Source of the DNA: JAAYCI01 sp964370045
GTDB lineage: Bacteria; Bacillota; Clostridia; Oscillospirales; Ruminococcaceae
Assembly: GCA_964370045.1 (NCBI GenBank)
Contig: CAYJGZ010000010.1
Coordinates: 1 to 64,000 of the forward strand
DNA length: 64,000 nt
Direction: 5' to 3'
Part shown: positions 7,671 through 16,018 of the stretch, one piece after another
Layout: each line of letters begins with the position of its first letter
How positions within the stretch are numbered: position 1 is the first letter of the stretch
Program-made: the position numbers and the translations under genes
Notes under the pieces: generated by a model
Databases searched by the model: none
Told to the model about the DNA's origin: nothing
The model's input: only the letters and a program-made list of their open reading frames with translations

Positions 7671-8600
7671 ATGAATGAATGGACCGAAATATCGCTCACA
7701 GTTTCCCAAAATGACGCGGACACCGCCGCCGCCATCGCACAGCTTTTTGCAAGCGGAGGGCTGTACATAGAGGATTACTCCGACCTCGAAGAGCAGGTAA
7801 TGGCGATAGCACGCATAGATTTAATAGAGGAGTCTCTACGTAGCGCCCCCAAAGACTGCGTGACGATACACCTATACATAAGCCCCGACGACGATGCGGC
7901 GCAGGTGGTGTCTGCGCTTGTTGGGCGGCTGAACGGCGCAGGGGTGCGGCACAGCTTTGCGCAAAAGGGCGTGCACGCCGAGGACTGGGAAAACGCATGG
8001 AAGCAGTACTACCACACCATCGAGATAGGGCGGCGGCTTGCGATAGTGCCCGGCTGGGAGCAGTATACGGGGCAGGGGCGCACCGTGCTGAAAATGGACC
8101 CGGGCATGGCATTTGGCACGGGCACGCACGAGACCACCTCGCTGTGCCTTGGGGTGCTGGATGCGCTTGTGCAGGGGGGCGAGCGTGTGCTGGACATCGG
8201 CACGGGCAGTGGCATTTTGGGCATAGCGGCGATACTTCTTGGCGCACAGGATGCGCTGGGCATAGACATCGACGCCATGGCGGTGCGCACAGCAGGCGAA
8301 AACGCACAGCGCAACGGCGTGCAAAACAGCTTTACCGCCACAGTGGGCGAGCTTGCCCAAAAAGCAAGCGGAAAATACGAAATAATTACCGCAAATATTG
8401 TGGCGGATGCCATCATACGGCTTGCGCCGAGCGTGCCGCCACTGCTTGCAGGGGGCGGTAAGTTTATCGCCAGCGGCATCATTGAGGAGCGGTGCGACGA
8501 GGTGGAGCAGGCGCTGCAAAGGGCAGGAATGTGCGTTTTGCAAAAGCTGTGCGAGCGTGGCTGGGTGGCACTTGTGTGTGAAAAAAGCGGAAATTCATAA
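7671..8600 (+). CDS. prmA: Ribosomal protein L11 methyltransferase
   Basis: 309 residues. SAM-dependent trimethylation of ribosomal protein L11 in the cytosol. The N-terminal substrate-recognition domain (1-70) is followed by the signature DPGMAFGTGTHETT (143-156) and the SAM loop DIGTGSG (175-181), then TANIVADAI, which is the family NPPY-like position. Start ATG with AGAGGATA upstream. It lies two genes before rsmE, the usual prmA-rsmE pairing in Firmicutes, here separated by a repeat-rich spacer. Confidence 0.95.
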   Translation: MNEWTEISLTVSQNDADTAAAIAQLFASGGLYIEDYSDLEEQVMAIARIDLIEESLRSAPKDCVTIHLYISPDDDAAQVVSALVGRLNGAGVRHSFAQKGVHAEDWENAWKQYYHTIEIGRRLAIVPGWEQYTGQGRTVLKMDPGMAFGTGTHETTSLCLGVLDALVQGGERVLDIGTGSGILGIAAILLGAQDALGIDIDAMAVRTAGENAQRNGVQNSFTATVGELAQKASGKYEIITANIVADAIIRLAPSVPPLLAGGGKFIASGIIEERCDEVEQALQRAGMCVLQKLCERGWVALVCEKSGNS

Positions 8601-8932
8601 GCTTTTTCCCTATGAAAACATAGGAAATTTCATAGGAAATTTTGCGATGTGTAGCTATTTTTCTTGCGCTGTGACTTTCACACCACAAAAGAACACGCAC
8701 AAGCGGAAAAATCGCAAGCACCGACGCACACACCTTTCCTAAAACACCCGAATAGCTTAGGGCAACAGCCCCTAATCTAATTCTCTAAAAACAGCCTTTA
8801 ATTCTTCAAAAAAGAAAAATTAAATATCAGAAAAATCGCAAATAATTGTAGGCGACCCCATGTGCTCGCCCGGGCGGCGAGGTTGTAGGGGCGACCCTAT
8901 GTGGTCACCCGAATAATAAAAGGGGAGGCAGT
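8601..8932. other. Spacer between prmA and rsmE with REP-like motif
   Basis: Contains the small hairpin CCTATG-AAAA-CATAGG with a direct repeat CATAGGAAATTT (8609-8641), and at 8847-8911 two REP-like GGCGACC...TGGTC/GCTCGCCC units of the family tandemly arrayed at 1947-2183. The last unit ends about 20 bp before the rsmE ribosome site (AGGGGAGGCAGT). No gene seen. Confidence 0.6.
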
Positions 8933-9658
8933 ATGGCTCACAAGTATTTTACCACCGATATTTCACAGCACAGCGCCACCATACAGGGGGCGGATGCACA
9001 GCATCTTGTGCGTGTACTGCGCACAAAGCAGGGCGACGTGCTCACGCTGTGCGACGGCAAAGGCCACGACTACGACGCACAGGTGCAGGACATACAGCCG
9101 CAGTGCGTGAGCTTTGCCATACTCGAAAAGCGCAAAAGCGATGCCGAGCCGAGCGTGGCGGCGCATGTCTTTATCGGCATGACCAAAAGCGAGCGCATGG
9201 AGTATGCGGTGCAAAAATCGGTGGAGCTGGGCGCTGCCTCCATCACTGCGTTTTACAGCGAGCACAGCGTGGTGAAGCCCAAAAACGACGAGCAAAAAAC
9301 CGCACGCTTACAGCGCATTGCGAACGAGGCGGCAAAGCAGTGCGGCAGGGGCGTTTTGCCCGCCGTGCACCCGCCGCTGAATTTTGCGCAGATGCTGGCG
9401 CAAGCCGCACACAGCACCGCACTTTTTTTCTACGAGGTAGGGGGCATACCCCTACGCACCGCCGTGCAGGGGCTTGCTAAGGATGCACACATCGCACTAA
9501 TCACGGGGGCGGAGGGCGGCTTTTCGCCCAAAGAGGCACAGCTTGCGCAGGAGAAAGGCTTTCACATCGTAGGGCTTGGCGCTCGCATACTGCGCTGCGA
9601 AACAGCACCTGTGGCGGCGCTCGCCGCCGTTATGACGCTGAGCGGAAATTTGGAGTAG
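8933..9658 (+). CDS. rsmE: 16S rRNA m3U1498 methyltransferase
   Basis: 241 residues. Methylates N3 of U1498 in helix 44 of 16S rRNA. An N-terminal PUA-like domain (1-70) precedes a SPOUT domain with the knot motifs ITGAEGGFSPKE (190-201; commonly GPEGG, here GAEGG) and LGARILRCETAP (215-226). Start ATG with AGGGGAGGCAG upstream. Strong family match. Confidence 0.95.
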   Translation: MAHKYFTTDISQHSATIQGADAQHLVRVLRTKQGDVLTLCDGKGHDYDAQVQDIQPQCVSFAILEKRKSDAEPSVAAHVFIGMTKSERMEYAVQKSVELGAASITAFYSEHSVVKPKNDEQKTARLQRIANEAAKQCGRGVLPAVHPPLNFAQMLAQAAHSTALFFYEVGGIPLRTAVQGLAKDAHIALITGAEGGFSPKEAQLAQEKGFHIVGLGARILRCETAPVAALAAVMTLSGNLE

Positions 9659-9761
9659 GCACATTTTTGCGCTGCAAAATTCATGAATTTTGCAAAATAC
9701 AGCAAAAACAATTCTTCCACATATCGCACGGGCGAAATGTACAAAATACTTCCCTTGTGTA

Positions 9762-9790
9762 TTGTGTACTTGTGTTTTATGTGGTATACT
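9762..9790 (+). promoter_or_regulatory. Promoter of the DegV gene
   Basis: -35 TTGTGT (9762-9767), 17-bp spacer, -10 TATACT (9785-9790), about 120 bp upstream of the start. Confidence 0.55.
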
Positions 9791-9911
9791 GAAGTACTAT
9801 TTGTAGTTTATTTTTACAGTGTCAATATTGTATGGGCAAAATTATTGTGCCAAATTTTTGCGGATGCTTTTTGCACAAAACTTTATGCTCAAAAAAGGGG
9901 AAGCAGGCTAT

Positions 9912-10790
9912 ATGATGGACAGGGATTACATTATTTTTACCGACTCTTGCGTGGACCTTGACCCGAAAATGGTGGAAGAGCTGGGTATTGAGGTGCAAAA
10001 CCTTACCTTTACCATGGACGGGCATGTGTACTCCAACTGGCTGGACGGCAGAGAGATGCCCTTTGAGGACTTTTACGACAAGCTGCGTTCGGGCAGCATG
10101 TCCTCCACAAGCCAGGTGAATGCCACCGAGTTTATCAGCGCATTTAAGCCTTTTTTACAGCAGGGCAAGGATATTTTGTATCTCGCATTTTCCTCCGGGC
10201 TTTCCAGCACGGCAGACAGTGCCTTCATCGCCGCCGAGGACTTGATGGCAGAGTTTGAGGGACGGCGTGTAATAGTAGTGGACACGCTTGCCGCAAGCCT
10301 TGGGCAGGGCTTGCTTGTGTACAACGCAGTGCAGTTTGCAAACGAGGGCAAGACGATAGACGAAGTGGCCGAGTATGTGGAAAAAAACAAGCTGAAGCTT
10401 GCACACTGGTTCACAGTAGACGACCTGGGCTTTTTAAGGCGGGGCGGCAGGGTGTCGGCGGCGTCGGCGTTTTTCGGCTCGATGCTCAGCATAAAGCCCG
10501 TACTGCACGTGGACAACGAGGGTCACCTCATTGCGATGGAGCGTGTGCGCGGCCGCAAAAACAGCCTTGATACGCTTGTTAGCCATGTGGAAAAAACGGG
10601 CATCACCCCTGCGGAGCAGACGATATTCATCTCCCACGGCGACTGCCTTGAGGACGCAAAGTATGTGGCGAAGGAGCTAAAAAATCGCCTTGGCGTAAAA
10701 AACACATACATAAATTACATCGGCCCCGTAATAGGCAGCCACTCGGGCCCCGGCACAATGGCTATTTTTTACACAGCTATAGAGCGATAA
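9912..10790 (+). CDS. DegV family fatty-acid-binding protein
   Basis: 292 residues from the ATG at 9912 (a second ATG follows directly). Family members (FakB-like) bind a fatty acid and present it to the kinase FakA for phosphorylation. DYIIFTDSCVDL at the N-terminus, the SSTSQ segment (after GSMS), FSSGLSST and the C-terminal GPVIGSHSGPGTMAIFY are all family hallmarks. The frame is open further upstream (to 9819), but AAGGGG at 9895-9900 supports 9912. No FakA (Dak-domain) gene is nearby. A terminator follows at 10820-10861. Confidence 0.93.
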   Translation: MMDRDYIIFTDSCVDLDPKMVEELGIEVQNLTFTMDGHVYSNWLDGREMPFEDFYDKLRSGSMSSTSQVNATEFISAFKPFLQQGKDILYLAFSSGLSSTADSAFIAAEDLMAEFEGRRVIVVDTLAASLGQGLLVYNAVQFANEGKTIDEVAEYVEKNKLKLAHWFTVDDLGFLRRGGRVSAASAFFGSMLSIKPVLHVDNEGHLIAMERVRGRKNSLDTLVSHVEKTGITPAEQTIFISHGDCLEDAKYVAKELKNRLGVKNTYINYIGPVIGSHSGPGTMAIFYTAIER

Positions 10791-10819
10791 AAAACAGATT
10801 TGCACCCCAAAATACACAT

Positions 10820-10861
10820 AAAAACCCCGTGAAGGCATATTGCGCCGCTCACGGGGTTTTT
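10820..10861 (+). terminator. Terminator after the DegV gene
   Basis: Stem AAAAACCCCGTGA / TCACGGGGTTTTT with a 16-nt loop. The symmetric A and T runs allow use from both strands, which would also serve the converging toxN. Confidence 0.9.
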
Positions 10862-10954
10862 ACGTGTAGCTACTGTGTAGGGGCCTGCTCCTACTTTTAG
10901 CTTAAAGCCAACAAGGCACCCCATACGCTTGTGGTTAAGTAGGGCTATAAGCTT

Positions 10955-11518
10955 TTAAGTGTTTTTATAATTTTTACATAACTCTTCTAATTTTTTATAA
11001 TTACAATGCATAGGCAGAATTTTAGAGGTTTCTAATTGTTTGTTATATGTATTGCAAGATTTAGAGATGATTTTATCTTTTACCTTCAAGCAAAATGCGT
11101 ATTCCTTTCTAAACAAATCTCTATATCGAGAATCTAACGAATTAAAATCAATTGCTTCATAGCATCCGTCAGGAACTGGAATCATTTTCTTTATATCTAA
11201 AACAGCTAAAATATGCATTTGTTCTTTTTCCGAAAAAGGCTTAACTATAGCATTTTCAATATGCACACATTTATCAATAGTTTCATAGATTAAAAAATGT
11301 GCATCTGATGAATTTTTCCATTTTATATGTTTTTCTTTAGCTGAAGTGAGCGGTATAAAGTATTTATGCAAATTTATGGCTATAATTATCCCTAAAAACG
11401 GTTTCAAATCTTTTGCATACGAACTGTTATAATATACTTCGCTATCTTTTTCATTCAAGTACTTCAAGTAATCAACATCCACTTTATAAAATCCAAATCG
11501 TTCGAATTCCATTTTCAT
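10955..11518 (-). CDS. toxN: Type III toxin-antitoxin endoribonuclease, ToxN/AbiQ/CptN family
   Basis: 187 residues. Family toxins are RNases that cut cellular RNAs and their own repeat RNA, and are held inactive in a toxin-RNA complex; several abort phage infection. The family signature FYKVDVDYLKYLN (8-20), KPFLGI...HKYFIPLTSAKEKHIKWKN (39-68) and IPVPDGCYEAIDFNSLDSRYRDLFRKEYAF is clear. AAGGA lies 5 nt before the ATG. Immediately upstream on the same strand are a terminator, two RNA repeats and a promoter, the full type III layout. The gene is markedly AT-rich compared with its neighbours, which suggests horizontal transfer. Subfamily (ToxN versus CptN) cannot be fixed by eye. Confidence 0.93.
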   Translation of the reverse strand: MKMEFERFGFYKVDVDYLKYLNEKDSEVYYNSSYAKDLKPFLGIIIAINLHKYFIPLTSAKEKHIKWKNSSDAHFLIYETIDKCVHIENAIVKPFSEKEQMHILAVLDIKKMIPVPDGCYEAIDFNSLDSRYRDLFRKEYAFCLKVKDKIISKSCNTYNKQLETSKILPMHCNYKKLEELCKNYKNT

Positions 11519-11535
11519 GCATCCTTATTTAATCA

Positions 11536-11566
11536 TAAAAATAAGAGAGGAATATATCCTCTCTTA
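11536..11566 (-). terminator. Attenuating terminator between the antitoxin RNA and toxN
   Basis: On the minus strand: stem TAAGAGAGG / CCTCTCTTA with a 7-nt loop (11542-11566), followed by TTTTTATG. In type III loci a leaky terminator at this position keeps antitoxin RNA in excess over toxin mRNA. Confidence 0.85.
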
Positions 11567-11573
11567 AAACTTT

Positions 11574-11659
11574 AATGTTCCGCCTTTGGTATATTGGTAG
11601 CGGGACACCATCTTTAATGTTCCACCTTTAGTATATTGGTAGTGGGACACCATCTTTAT
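11574..11659 (-). ncRNA. toxI: ToxI-type RNA antitoxin, two 42-nt repeats
   Basis: Two tandem 42-nt units (11616-11657 transcribed first, then 11574-11615) plus the first bases of a third. Each runs from AAAGATGGTGTCCC to AAAGG(T/C)GGAACATT on the minus strand. Units differ at three positions. Two of these are compensatory: CCAC pairing with GTGG in one unit becomes CCGC pairing with GCGG in the other, which supports a conserved stem. An AAAG at the unit boundary resembles the A-rich cut sites of family toxins. The promoter at 11666-11695 places the RNA start at the first repeat. Confidence 0.88.
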
Positions 11660-11665
11660 AATCAA

Positions 11666-11695
11666 ATAATACTACATATATTGATGTTTTGTCAA
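11666..11695 (-). promoter_or_regulatory. Promoter of the toxI-toxN locus
   Basis: On the minus strand: perfect -35 TTGACA (11690-11695), 18-bp spacer, -10 TATTAT (11666-11671). Expected RNA start is about 11659, at the edge of the first antitoxin repeat. Confidence 0.8.
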
Positions 11696-11709
11696 GATGT
11701 TGTTTTCTT

Positions 11710-11773
11710 GGGGAGTGTCCAAACGCGGTGATTTGCTTTTTGTATATCCTCCCCTACACGTCCACTGCTCCCT
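11710..11773 (+). mobile_element. Element A copy 3 (internally deleted, 64 bp)
   Basis: Left end GGGAGTGTCCAAACGCGGTG followed by TTTTTGTATATCCTCCCC and then directly the right end ACGTCCACTGCTCCC; the hairpin half and right arm are lost. It sits exactly between the toxI promoter and the end of the phosphofructokinase gene, whose stop codon it touches. Confidence 0.7.
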
Positions 11774-13031
11774 AATAATCCTTAGGGTCCACAATCTTTG
11801 TGTAGTCCATGCGGAAAAAGCGAGGCAGGCCGTCCTCGTACGCCACGGAGGTCTCTCCACGGAACAGCGGGCGCAGATACTCCAGCATCTCCTCGGTGAC
11901 ATTCGTGCCGTCGTCGCAAATCCACTCGGGCGGCACCTTGCGCTCGTGGTTTGCCACGTCCGCCAGCGGTGCCATCTCGTACCGCACCAAATACGGGTGG
12001 TTGGACACACGCTTTATGGCCACCATAAGGTCTGTCCTGCCGCTCAGCGCCGCCTCTACACCCACCTTTCCCAGGTCCTGCGCCTCACGCAGGTCGGTGC
12101 CGCTGGCAAGGTGCATTGCAACACGCTGCAAAACGCTCGGGTCCACACTGCGTATTTTTATGCCCTCGTACTTTTCGCTAAGCGCTCCACGCACCAGCGC
12201 CTCCAGCGCACTCGCAACGCCGCCCAGCGCCCTGTGCCCAAACATATCTATTGCGCCGCTCTCCGCCTGCGCCACATAGTTGCCATCCTCGGTGCGTATG
12301 CCTTCGGACACCGCCACCACCACGTTGTCCTCCTTTTGGAGCATCTCGTCCACCTTGGCGAGGAACTTTTTGGGGTAAAACGGCACTTCGGGCAGGTAGA
12401 TAAGGTGCGGCCCGGTGTAGCCGTGCGCACGTGCCAAGGCGCTCGAGGCGGTGAGCCAGCCTGCGTTGCGCCCCATAACCTCCACAATGGTCACGCTCTT
12501 TGTGGGGTAGGCCATTGTGTCTATCATTATCTCCGAAAAGCTCGCCGCCACAAAGCGTGCCGCAGAGCCAAAGCCGGGGGTATGGTCCGTAACAGCAAGG
12601 TCGTTATCCACCGTTTTGGGGATGCCTATGCACTTTATATCCTCGTTTTGAGAGCGGAAAAAAGCGGAAAGCCGTGCCACTGTATCCATGGAATCGTTTC
12701 CGCCAATGTAGAAAAAGTAGCCTATTTTGTACTCTTTTAGGATTTTAAGCACCTCGTGGTAGGTCTCGTCCGGGTTGTTCGGCAGCTTAAAGCGGCAGCT
12801 GCCCAGCGCCATTGCGGGCGTGTGCACCAAAAGCTCAAAGTCCTTTGCCGTCTTTATCTGGTCGGACAGGCAGACGATTTTGCGCTGGAGCATTCCCTGC
12901 AGGCCGTGCAGTGCGCCAAATACCGCATCAATCTCATCGCTCGCCATCGCCCTTGCCACAGCACCTGCAAGCGATGCGTTTATGGCGGGCGAGGGCCCAC
13001 CGCTTTGTGCAATAATCATGTTTCTGTTCAA
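11772..13031 (-). CDS. pfp: Diphosphate-type 6-phosphofructokinase
   Basis: 419 residues. Phosphorylates fructose 6-phosphate, probably with pyrophosphate (reversible glycolytic step). The phosphoryl-donor site reads GGNDSMDT (110-117), with Asp where ATP enzymes have Gly, and PKTVDNDL (138-145) supplies the lysine typical of PPi enzymes. The sugar-phosphate motif MGRNAGW (186-192) is intact. The ribosome site is GGGAGG. A 290-bp chain of inverted repeats lies upstream in the presumed leader (13084-13375). Donor choice is inferred from motifs. Confidence 0.93.
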   Translation of the reverse strand: MNRNMIIAQSGGPSPAINASLAGAVARAMASDEIDAVFGALHGLQGMLQRKIVCLSDQIKTAKDFELLVHTPAMALGSCRFKLPNNPDETYHEVLKILKEYKIGYFFYIGGNDSMDTVARLSAFFRSQNEDIKCIGIPKTVDNDLAVTDHTPGFGSAARFVAASFSEIMIDTMAYPTKSVTIVEVMGRNAGWLTASSALARAHGYTGPHLIYLPEVPFYPKKFLAKVDEMLQKEDNVVVAVSEGIRTEDGNYVAQAESGAIDMFGHRALGGVASALEALVRGALSEKYEGIKIRSVDPSVLQRVAMHLASGTDLREAQDLGKVGVEAALSGRTDLMVAIKRVSNHPYLVRYEMAPLADVANHERKVPPEWICDDGTNVTEEMLEYLRPLFRGETSVAYEDGLPRFFRMDYTKIVDPKDY

Positions 13032-13083
13032 AGTTACAGCCTCCCTTTTTATGCTTACTCTGCCGAATTAATGCCCACTGAAC

Positions 13084-13375
13084 AAACAAAAAATGACATA
13101 TACATATTATAAAATATCATTTTTTGTTTGGAAAAGTGCAAGGGTTTTTCCCGTTTTTCACACAAAATCCTTGCACTTTTGTTTTCGCCTTTTAATTTAA
13201 GGGGCGAAAACACAGTGAATGGCATCAAGATATGCCCCATAAAAGTGCTTAAAACAGCACTTTTATGGCCACCGCAATATGCGGTGCGGCTGAATAAACT
13301 CTGTATGGGTTTATTCAGTAGGCATGAATTACATCCTGATGCCTATTATATGATACGCTCGCAAACATTGTATCA
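13084..13375. repeat. Array of nine consecutive inverted repeats upstream of pfp
   Basis: Palindromes in order, arm length in bp: 13084-13129 (13), 13132-13180 (12), 13181-13211 (9), 13221-13236 (5), 13237-13268 (13, CCATAAAAGTGCT/AGCACTTTTATGG), 13270-13286 (6), 13290-13318 (10), 13319-13345 (7), 13351-13375 (6). They follow each other with gaps of 0-9 nt and have different sequences. Some arms are shared (AAAAGTGC in the 2nd and 5th; GGCAT in the 4th and 8th), so alternative pairings are possible. Likely a structured leader RNA of pfp, or stacked remnants of small palindromic elements. Confidence 0.7.
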
Positions 13376-13412
13376 CGCACCACCCCGTGTTTGTCAAGGC
13401 AAATGCCCATTA

Positions 13413-13534
13413 GGGTGTGGACAAATACGGTGATTTAGTTTTTGCTATATCCTCCCCCGCCGCAGGCGGGGGAGGATATAGCGCCTTCTTCTCTCGCTTA
13501 ACGTATTCTAAATCGCTTTTATGTGTCCACTCCC
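13413..13534 (+). mobile_element. Element A copy 4 (GC-hairpin form)
   Basis: GGGTGTGGACAAATACGGTG at the left, GCTATATCCTCCCCC-CGCCGCAGGCG-GGGGGAGGATATAGC hairpin in the centre, and right end TCTAAATCGC...TGTGTCCACTCCC. 122 bp. No convincing target duplication. The remaining gap 13535-13629 shows nothing else. Confidence 0.75.
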
Positions 13535-13629
13535 AATAAACCACTTCAAAAATACGCAAAAATCCCCTAAAAATTCTCACAAAAATACTGTAAAAAACAC
13601 GCTAAAAATATCCACCGCAAAGCAAGGTG

Positions 13630-14295
13630 CTAAACACCTATGTCCATCAGCAGGATTTTTCCCGTGTATACGCTGTTTTTCTCCGCAAGCAGCCCCGGCT
13701 TGTACGCCCCAAACGTCAGCGTGAAGTGCGCCCTAAACGTATCGGATGAAGTATCCCCCGTATCGCAGTTTAGGCCGCTTGGGGCATCCAGCGCCACCCG
13801 TAAAGCGTCCTGTGCGTTTGCGGCGGCAAAGGCACTGCGCACATTTTCCGCAAGCTCTCCGTGAAAGCCCGTGCCGAAAACACCGTCCACAATGACAGCA
13901 CTGCCAAGGTCTATCTCTGCAAGATTTTCTTTGCGCTCACCGCCTGCCAAGGGGAGCGATGCTTGGGCGGTTAAAACCCTAACCTCCTTGGGCAGGCGCT
14001 CAAGGTTTTGCTGTGCGAGCGGCGAAAACTCCCCACTCAAAAGGGGCAGAATGCTACACCGCCAGCCCTGCTGTGCCAAAAGCCGTGCGATGACAAACGC
14101 ATCCCCTGCGTTGTTGCCCCTGCCGCACAGCATGAGCGCCGTTTTGCAAAGGCCCTGCTGCTCTGCTATACGCAGAATAGCCTCTGCGGCCGCACCCCCT
14201 GCGTTTTCCATCAGCTGAAGAAAGCTTGTGCCTGCGTTTACTGCGGCCTGCTCCGCCTCTTTCATTTGTGCGCAGGTAAGTATGCGTTTGGTCAT
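13630..14295 (-). CDS. nnrE: NAD(P)H-hydrate epimerase (YjeF N-terminal domain, stand-alone)
   Basis: 221 residues from the ATG at 14295, which has GAGGAGA 6 nt upstream; an in-frame extension of 12 codons upstream lacks a ribosome site. Epimerises damaged NAD(P)H hydrate for repair. The domain motif reads CGRGNNAGDAFV (commonly GxGNNGGDG, so two Gly positions are Ala here), and the PSG loop is LDAPSGLNCDTG. Many bacteria fuse this domain to the ADP-dependent dehydratase NnrD; here it stands alone and no dehydratase gene is in the window. It lies 76 bp downstream of malQ on the same strand. Confidence 0.88.
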   Translation of the reverse strand: MTKRILTCAQMKEAEQAAVNAGTSFLQLMENAGGAAAEAILRIAEQQGLCKTALMLCGRGNNAGDAFVIARLLAQQGWRCSILPLLSGEFSPLAQQNLERLPKEVRVLTAQASLPLAGGERKENLAEIDLGSAVIVDGVFGTGFHGELAENVRSAFAAANAQDALRVALDAPSGLNCDTGDTSSDTFRAHFTLTFGAYKPGLLAEKNSVYTGKILLMDIGV

Positions 14296-14371
14296 TTTGT
14301 TTCTCCTCGGGTGTGAGACTTTCGTGTGCATTATACGCCATTTTACATTACATAGCTTTAGCCACCTGCAC

Positions 14372-16018
14372 CTATGTAATCCTTTTGGGTAGCCTTTTTT
14401 CGCCTATTTTACGGATGTTTTCGGGCAATTTATTTTTGGGCGACACCGCACAATTAGCAGGCTTTTTTACAGCTATTTTTTTAGCATTTGCCGCCGTCTT
14501 TTCCCCTACGCCCTCCGCCTTTGTTTTCGCCTTGGGCGCTTGTTCGTTCTTTCTGCCGTACATTTCGCTTAGCGTGCGTATGTTGCACGCAAGCTCCTTT
14601 GTCAGCTGCCCTTTCACAAGCCGCCAGCGCCAGTTGTTCCCGCCCAGCGTGGAGGGCGTATTAAAGCGTGCCTCTTCGCCAAGGCCCAGCCAGTCCTGCA
14701 TGGGGATTATGGCGGTGTTTGCAACGCTCGCCAGCGCCGCACGCACAATCGCCCTTGCAAGGTTTTGCTTTGGCAGTATGCCCAAATACCTGCGTGCAAA
14801 GCGAATGTCTGCGGGGGGCGCTTGCAGCTCGAACGCCGCCGTTGTGGTGTTGTCGTGCGTGCCTGTGTACACCACCGAGTTGCGTGTGTAGTTGTGCGGC
14901 AGATAGTCGCTTTCTTCACGTGAGTCAAACGCAAATTGCAGGATTTTCATGCCCGGGTAGCCGCTAAACGCAAGCAAGCGGCGCACATCCTCCGTCAAAA
15001 AGCCGAGGTCCTCCGCTATAATATTCATGCCGGGCAGGGCGGTGTTTATCCCACGGATAAAGCTTTTGCCCGGGCCTTTTACCCAGCTGCCTTTTTTGGC
15101 TGTTTTCTCGCCCGAGGGCACCGCATAGTAGCCGGCAAAGCCCCTAAAGTGGTCTATGCGTGTCACGTCGAAAAGCTCGTCCGCCTGGCGCAAGCGTGCA
15201 ATCCACCATGCGTAGCCCGTCTTTTTGTGCGCTTCCCACGCATACAGGGGATTGCCCCACAGCTGGCCGTCCTGCGAAAACGCATCCGGCGGCACGCCTG
15301 CCACCACCGACGGCCTGCCCTCTTCGTCTATCTGAAAAAGCTGTGGGTTTGCCCACACGTCGCTCGAGTCCGCACTGACATAAATGGGAATGTCTCCCAC
15401 TATCTGCACGCCTTTTTTGTTTGCGTATCGCTTTAGTGCCATCCACTGCTCATGCCAAAAAAACTGCACGCACCGCCAAAAGTCCACCTCTTTGGCAAGG
15501 CTCTGCGCCGCTGTTTGCATCGCCTTTTTTTTGCGCAGGCGCAGGGGGGCGGGCCACATGTCCAGCCCAGCTTGCCCCTGCTGCTTTTTTATCGCCATGT
15601 ACAGCGCATAGTCATTCAGCCAGTAAGCGTTGTTTTGGCAAAACATCAGGTACTGCGCCGAGGAAAAGTCAAAGCGCTCCGCCGCCTTTTTCAGCACCTC
15701 AAAGCGGCGCTCAAACAGCGTTTCGTAGTCCACCTTGTCGGGGTTCTCCGCCCACTTTTCCCCTATTTCCTCCCGTAGCAAAAGCTTTTTTGCTACCAAA
15801 ATATCGAGGTCTATGTTGTACGGGTTGCCCGCAAAAGCGCAAAAGCTCTGGTAGGGGCTGTCGCCGTATCCCGTGGGGTTCACGGGCAAAATCTGCCAAA
15901 GGCTCTGCCCTGCGTAGGCCAAAAAATCCACAAACTTAAACGCCTGATGCCCCAGCGTGCCCACGCCGTAATTGGACGGCAGGCTTGTGATGGGAAGTAG
16001 AATACCTGCTTTGCGCAT
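14372..16018 (-). CDS. malQ: 4-alpha-glucanotransferase (amylomaltase) with basic C-terminal tail
   Basis: 548 residues. GH77 enzyme that transfers glucan chains between alpha-1,4-glucans. Catalytic Asp289 (FDVTRIDHFRGF), Glu336 (NIIAEDLG) and Asp389 (YTGTHDNTT) are all present, as is the N-terminal RKAGILLPITSLPS. The catalytic domain ends near residue 485 (RTLSEMYGRKN). It is followed by about 60 residues rich in Lys and Ala (for example KAKTKAEGVGEKTAANAKKI) that are not part of the family. The tail lies in the same frame without interruption. Unlike its neighbours, no other glycogen or maltose gene is nearby. Confidence 0.95.
   Translation of the reverse strand: MRKAGILLPITSLPSNYGVGTLGHQAFKFVDFLAYAGQSLWQILPVNPTGYGDSPYQSFCAFAGNPYNIDLDILVAKKLLLREEIGEKWAENPDKVDYETLFERRFEVLKKAAERFDFSSAQYLMFCQNNAYWLNDYALYMAIKKQQGQAGLDMWPAPLRLRKKKAMQTAAQSLAKEVDFWRCVQFFWHEQWMALKRYANKKGVQIVGDIPIYVSADSSDVWANPQLFQIDEEGRPSVVAGVPPDAFSQDGQLWGNPLYAWEAHKKTGYAWWIARLRQADELFDVTRIDHFRGFAGYYAVPSGEKTAKKGSWVKGPGKSFIRGINTALPGMNIIAEDLGFLTEDVRRLLAFSGYPGMKILQFAFDSREESDYLPHNYTRNSVVYTGTHDNTTTAAFELQAPPADIRFARRYLGILPKQNLARAIVRAALASVANTAIIPMQDWLGLGEEARFNTPSTLGGNNWRWRLVKGQLTKELACNIRTLSEMYGRKNEQAPKAKTKAEGVGEKTAANAKKIAVKKPANCAVSPKNKLPENIRKIGEKRLPKRIT

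Noticed and set aside
11697..12740. Long plus-strand frame opposite pfp
   Set aside because: Antisense shadow of a clearly conserved enzyme; composition is low-complexity His/Arg/Val.
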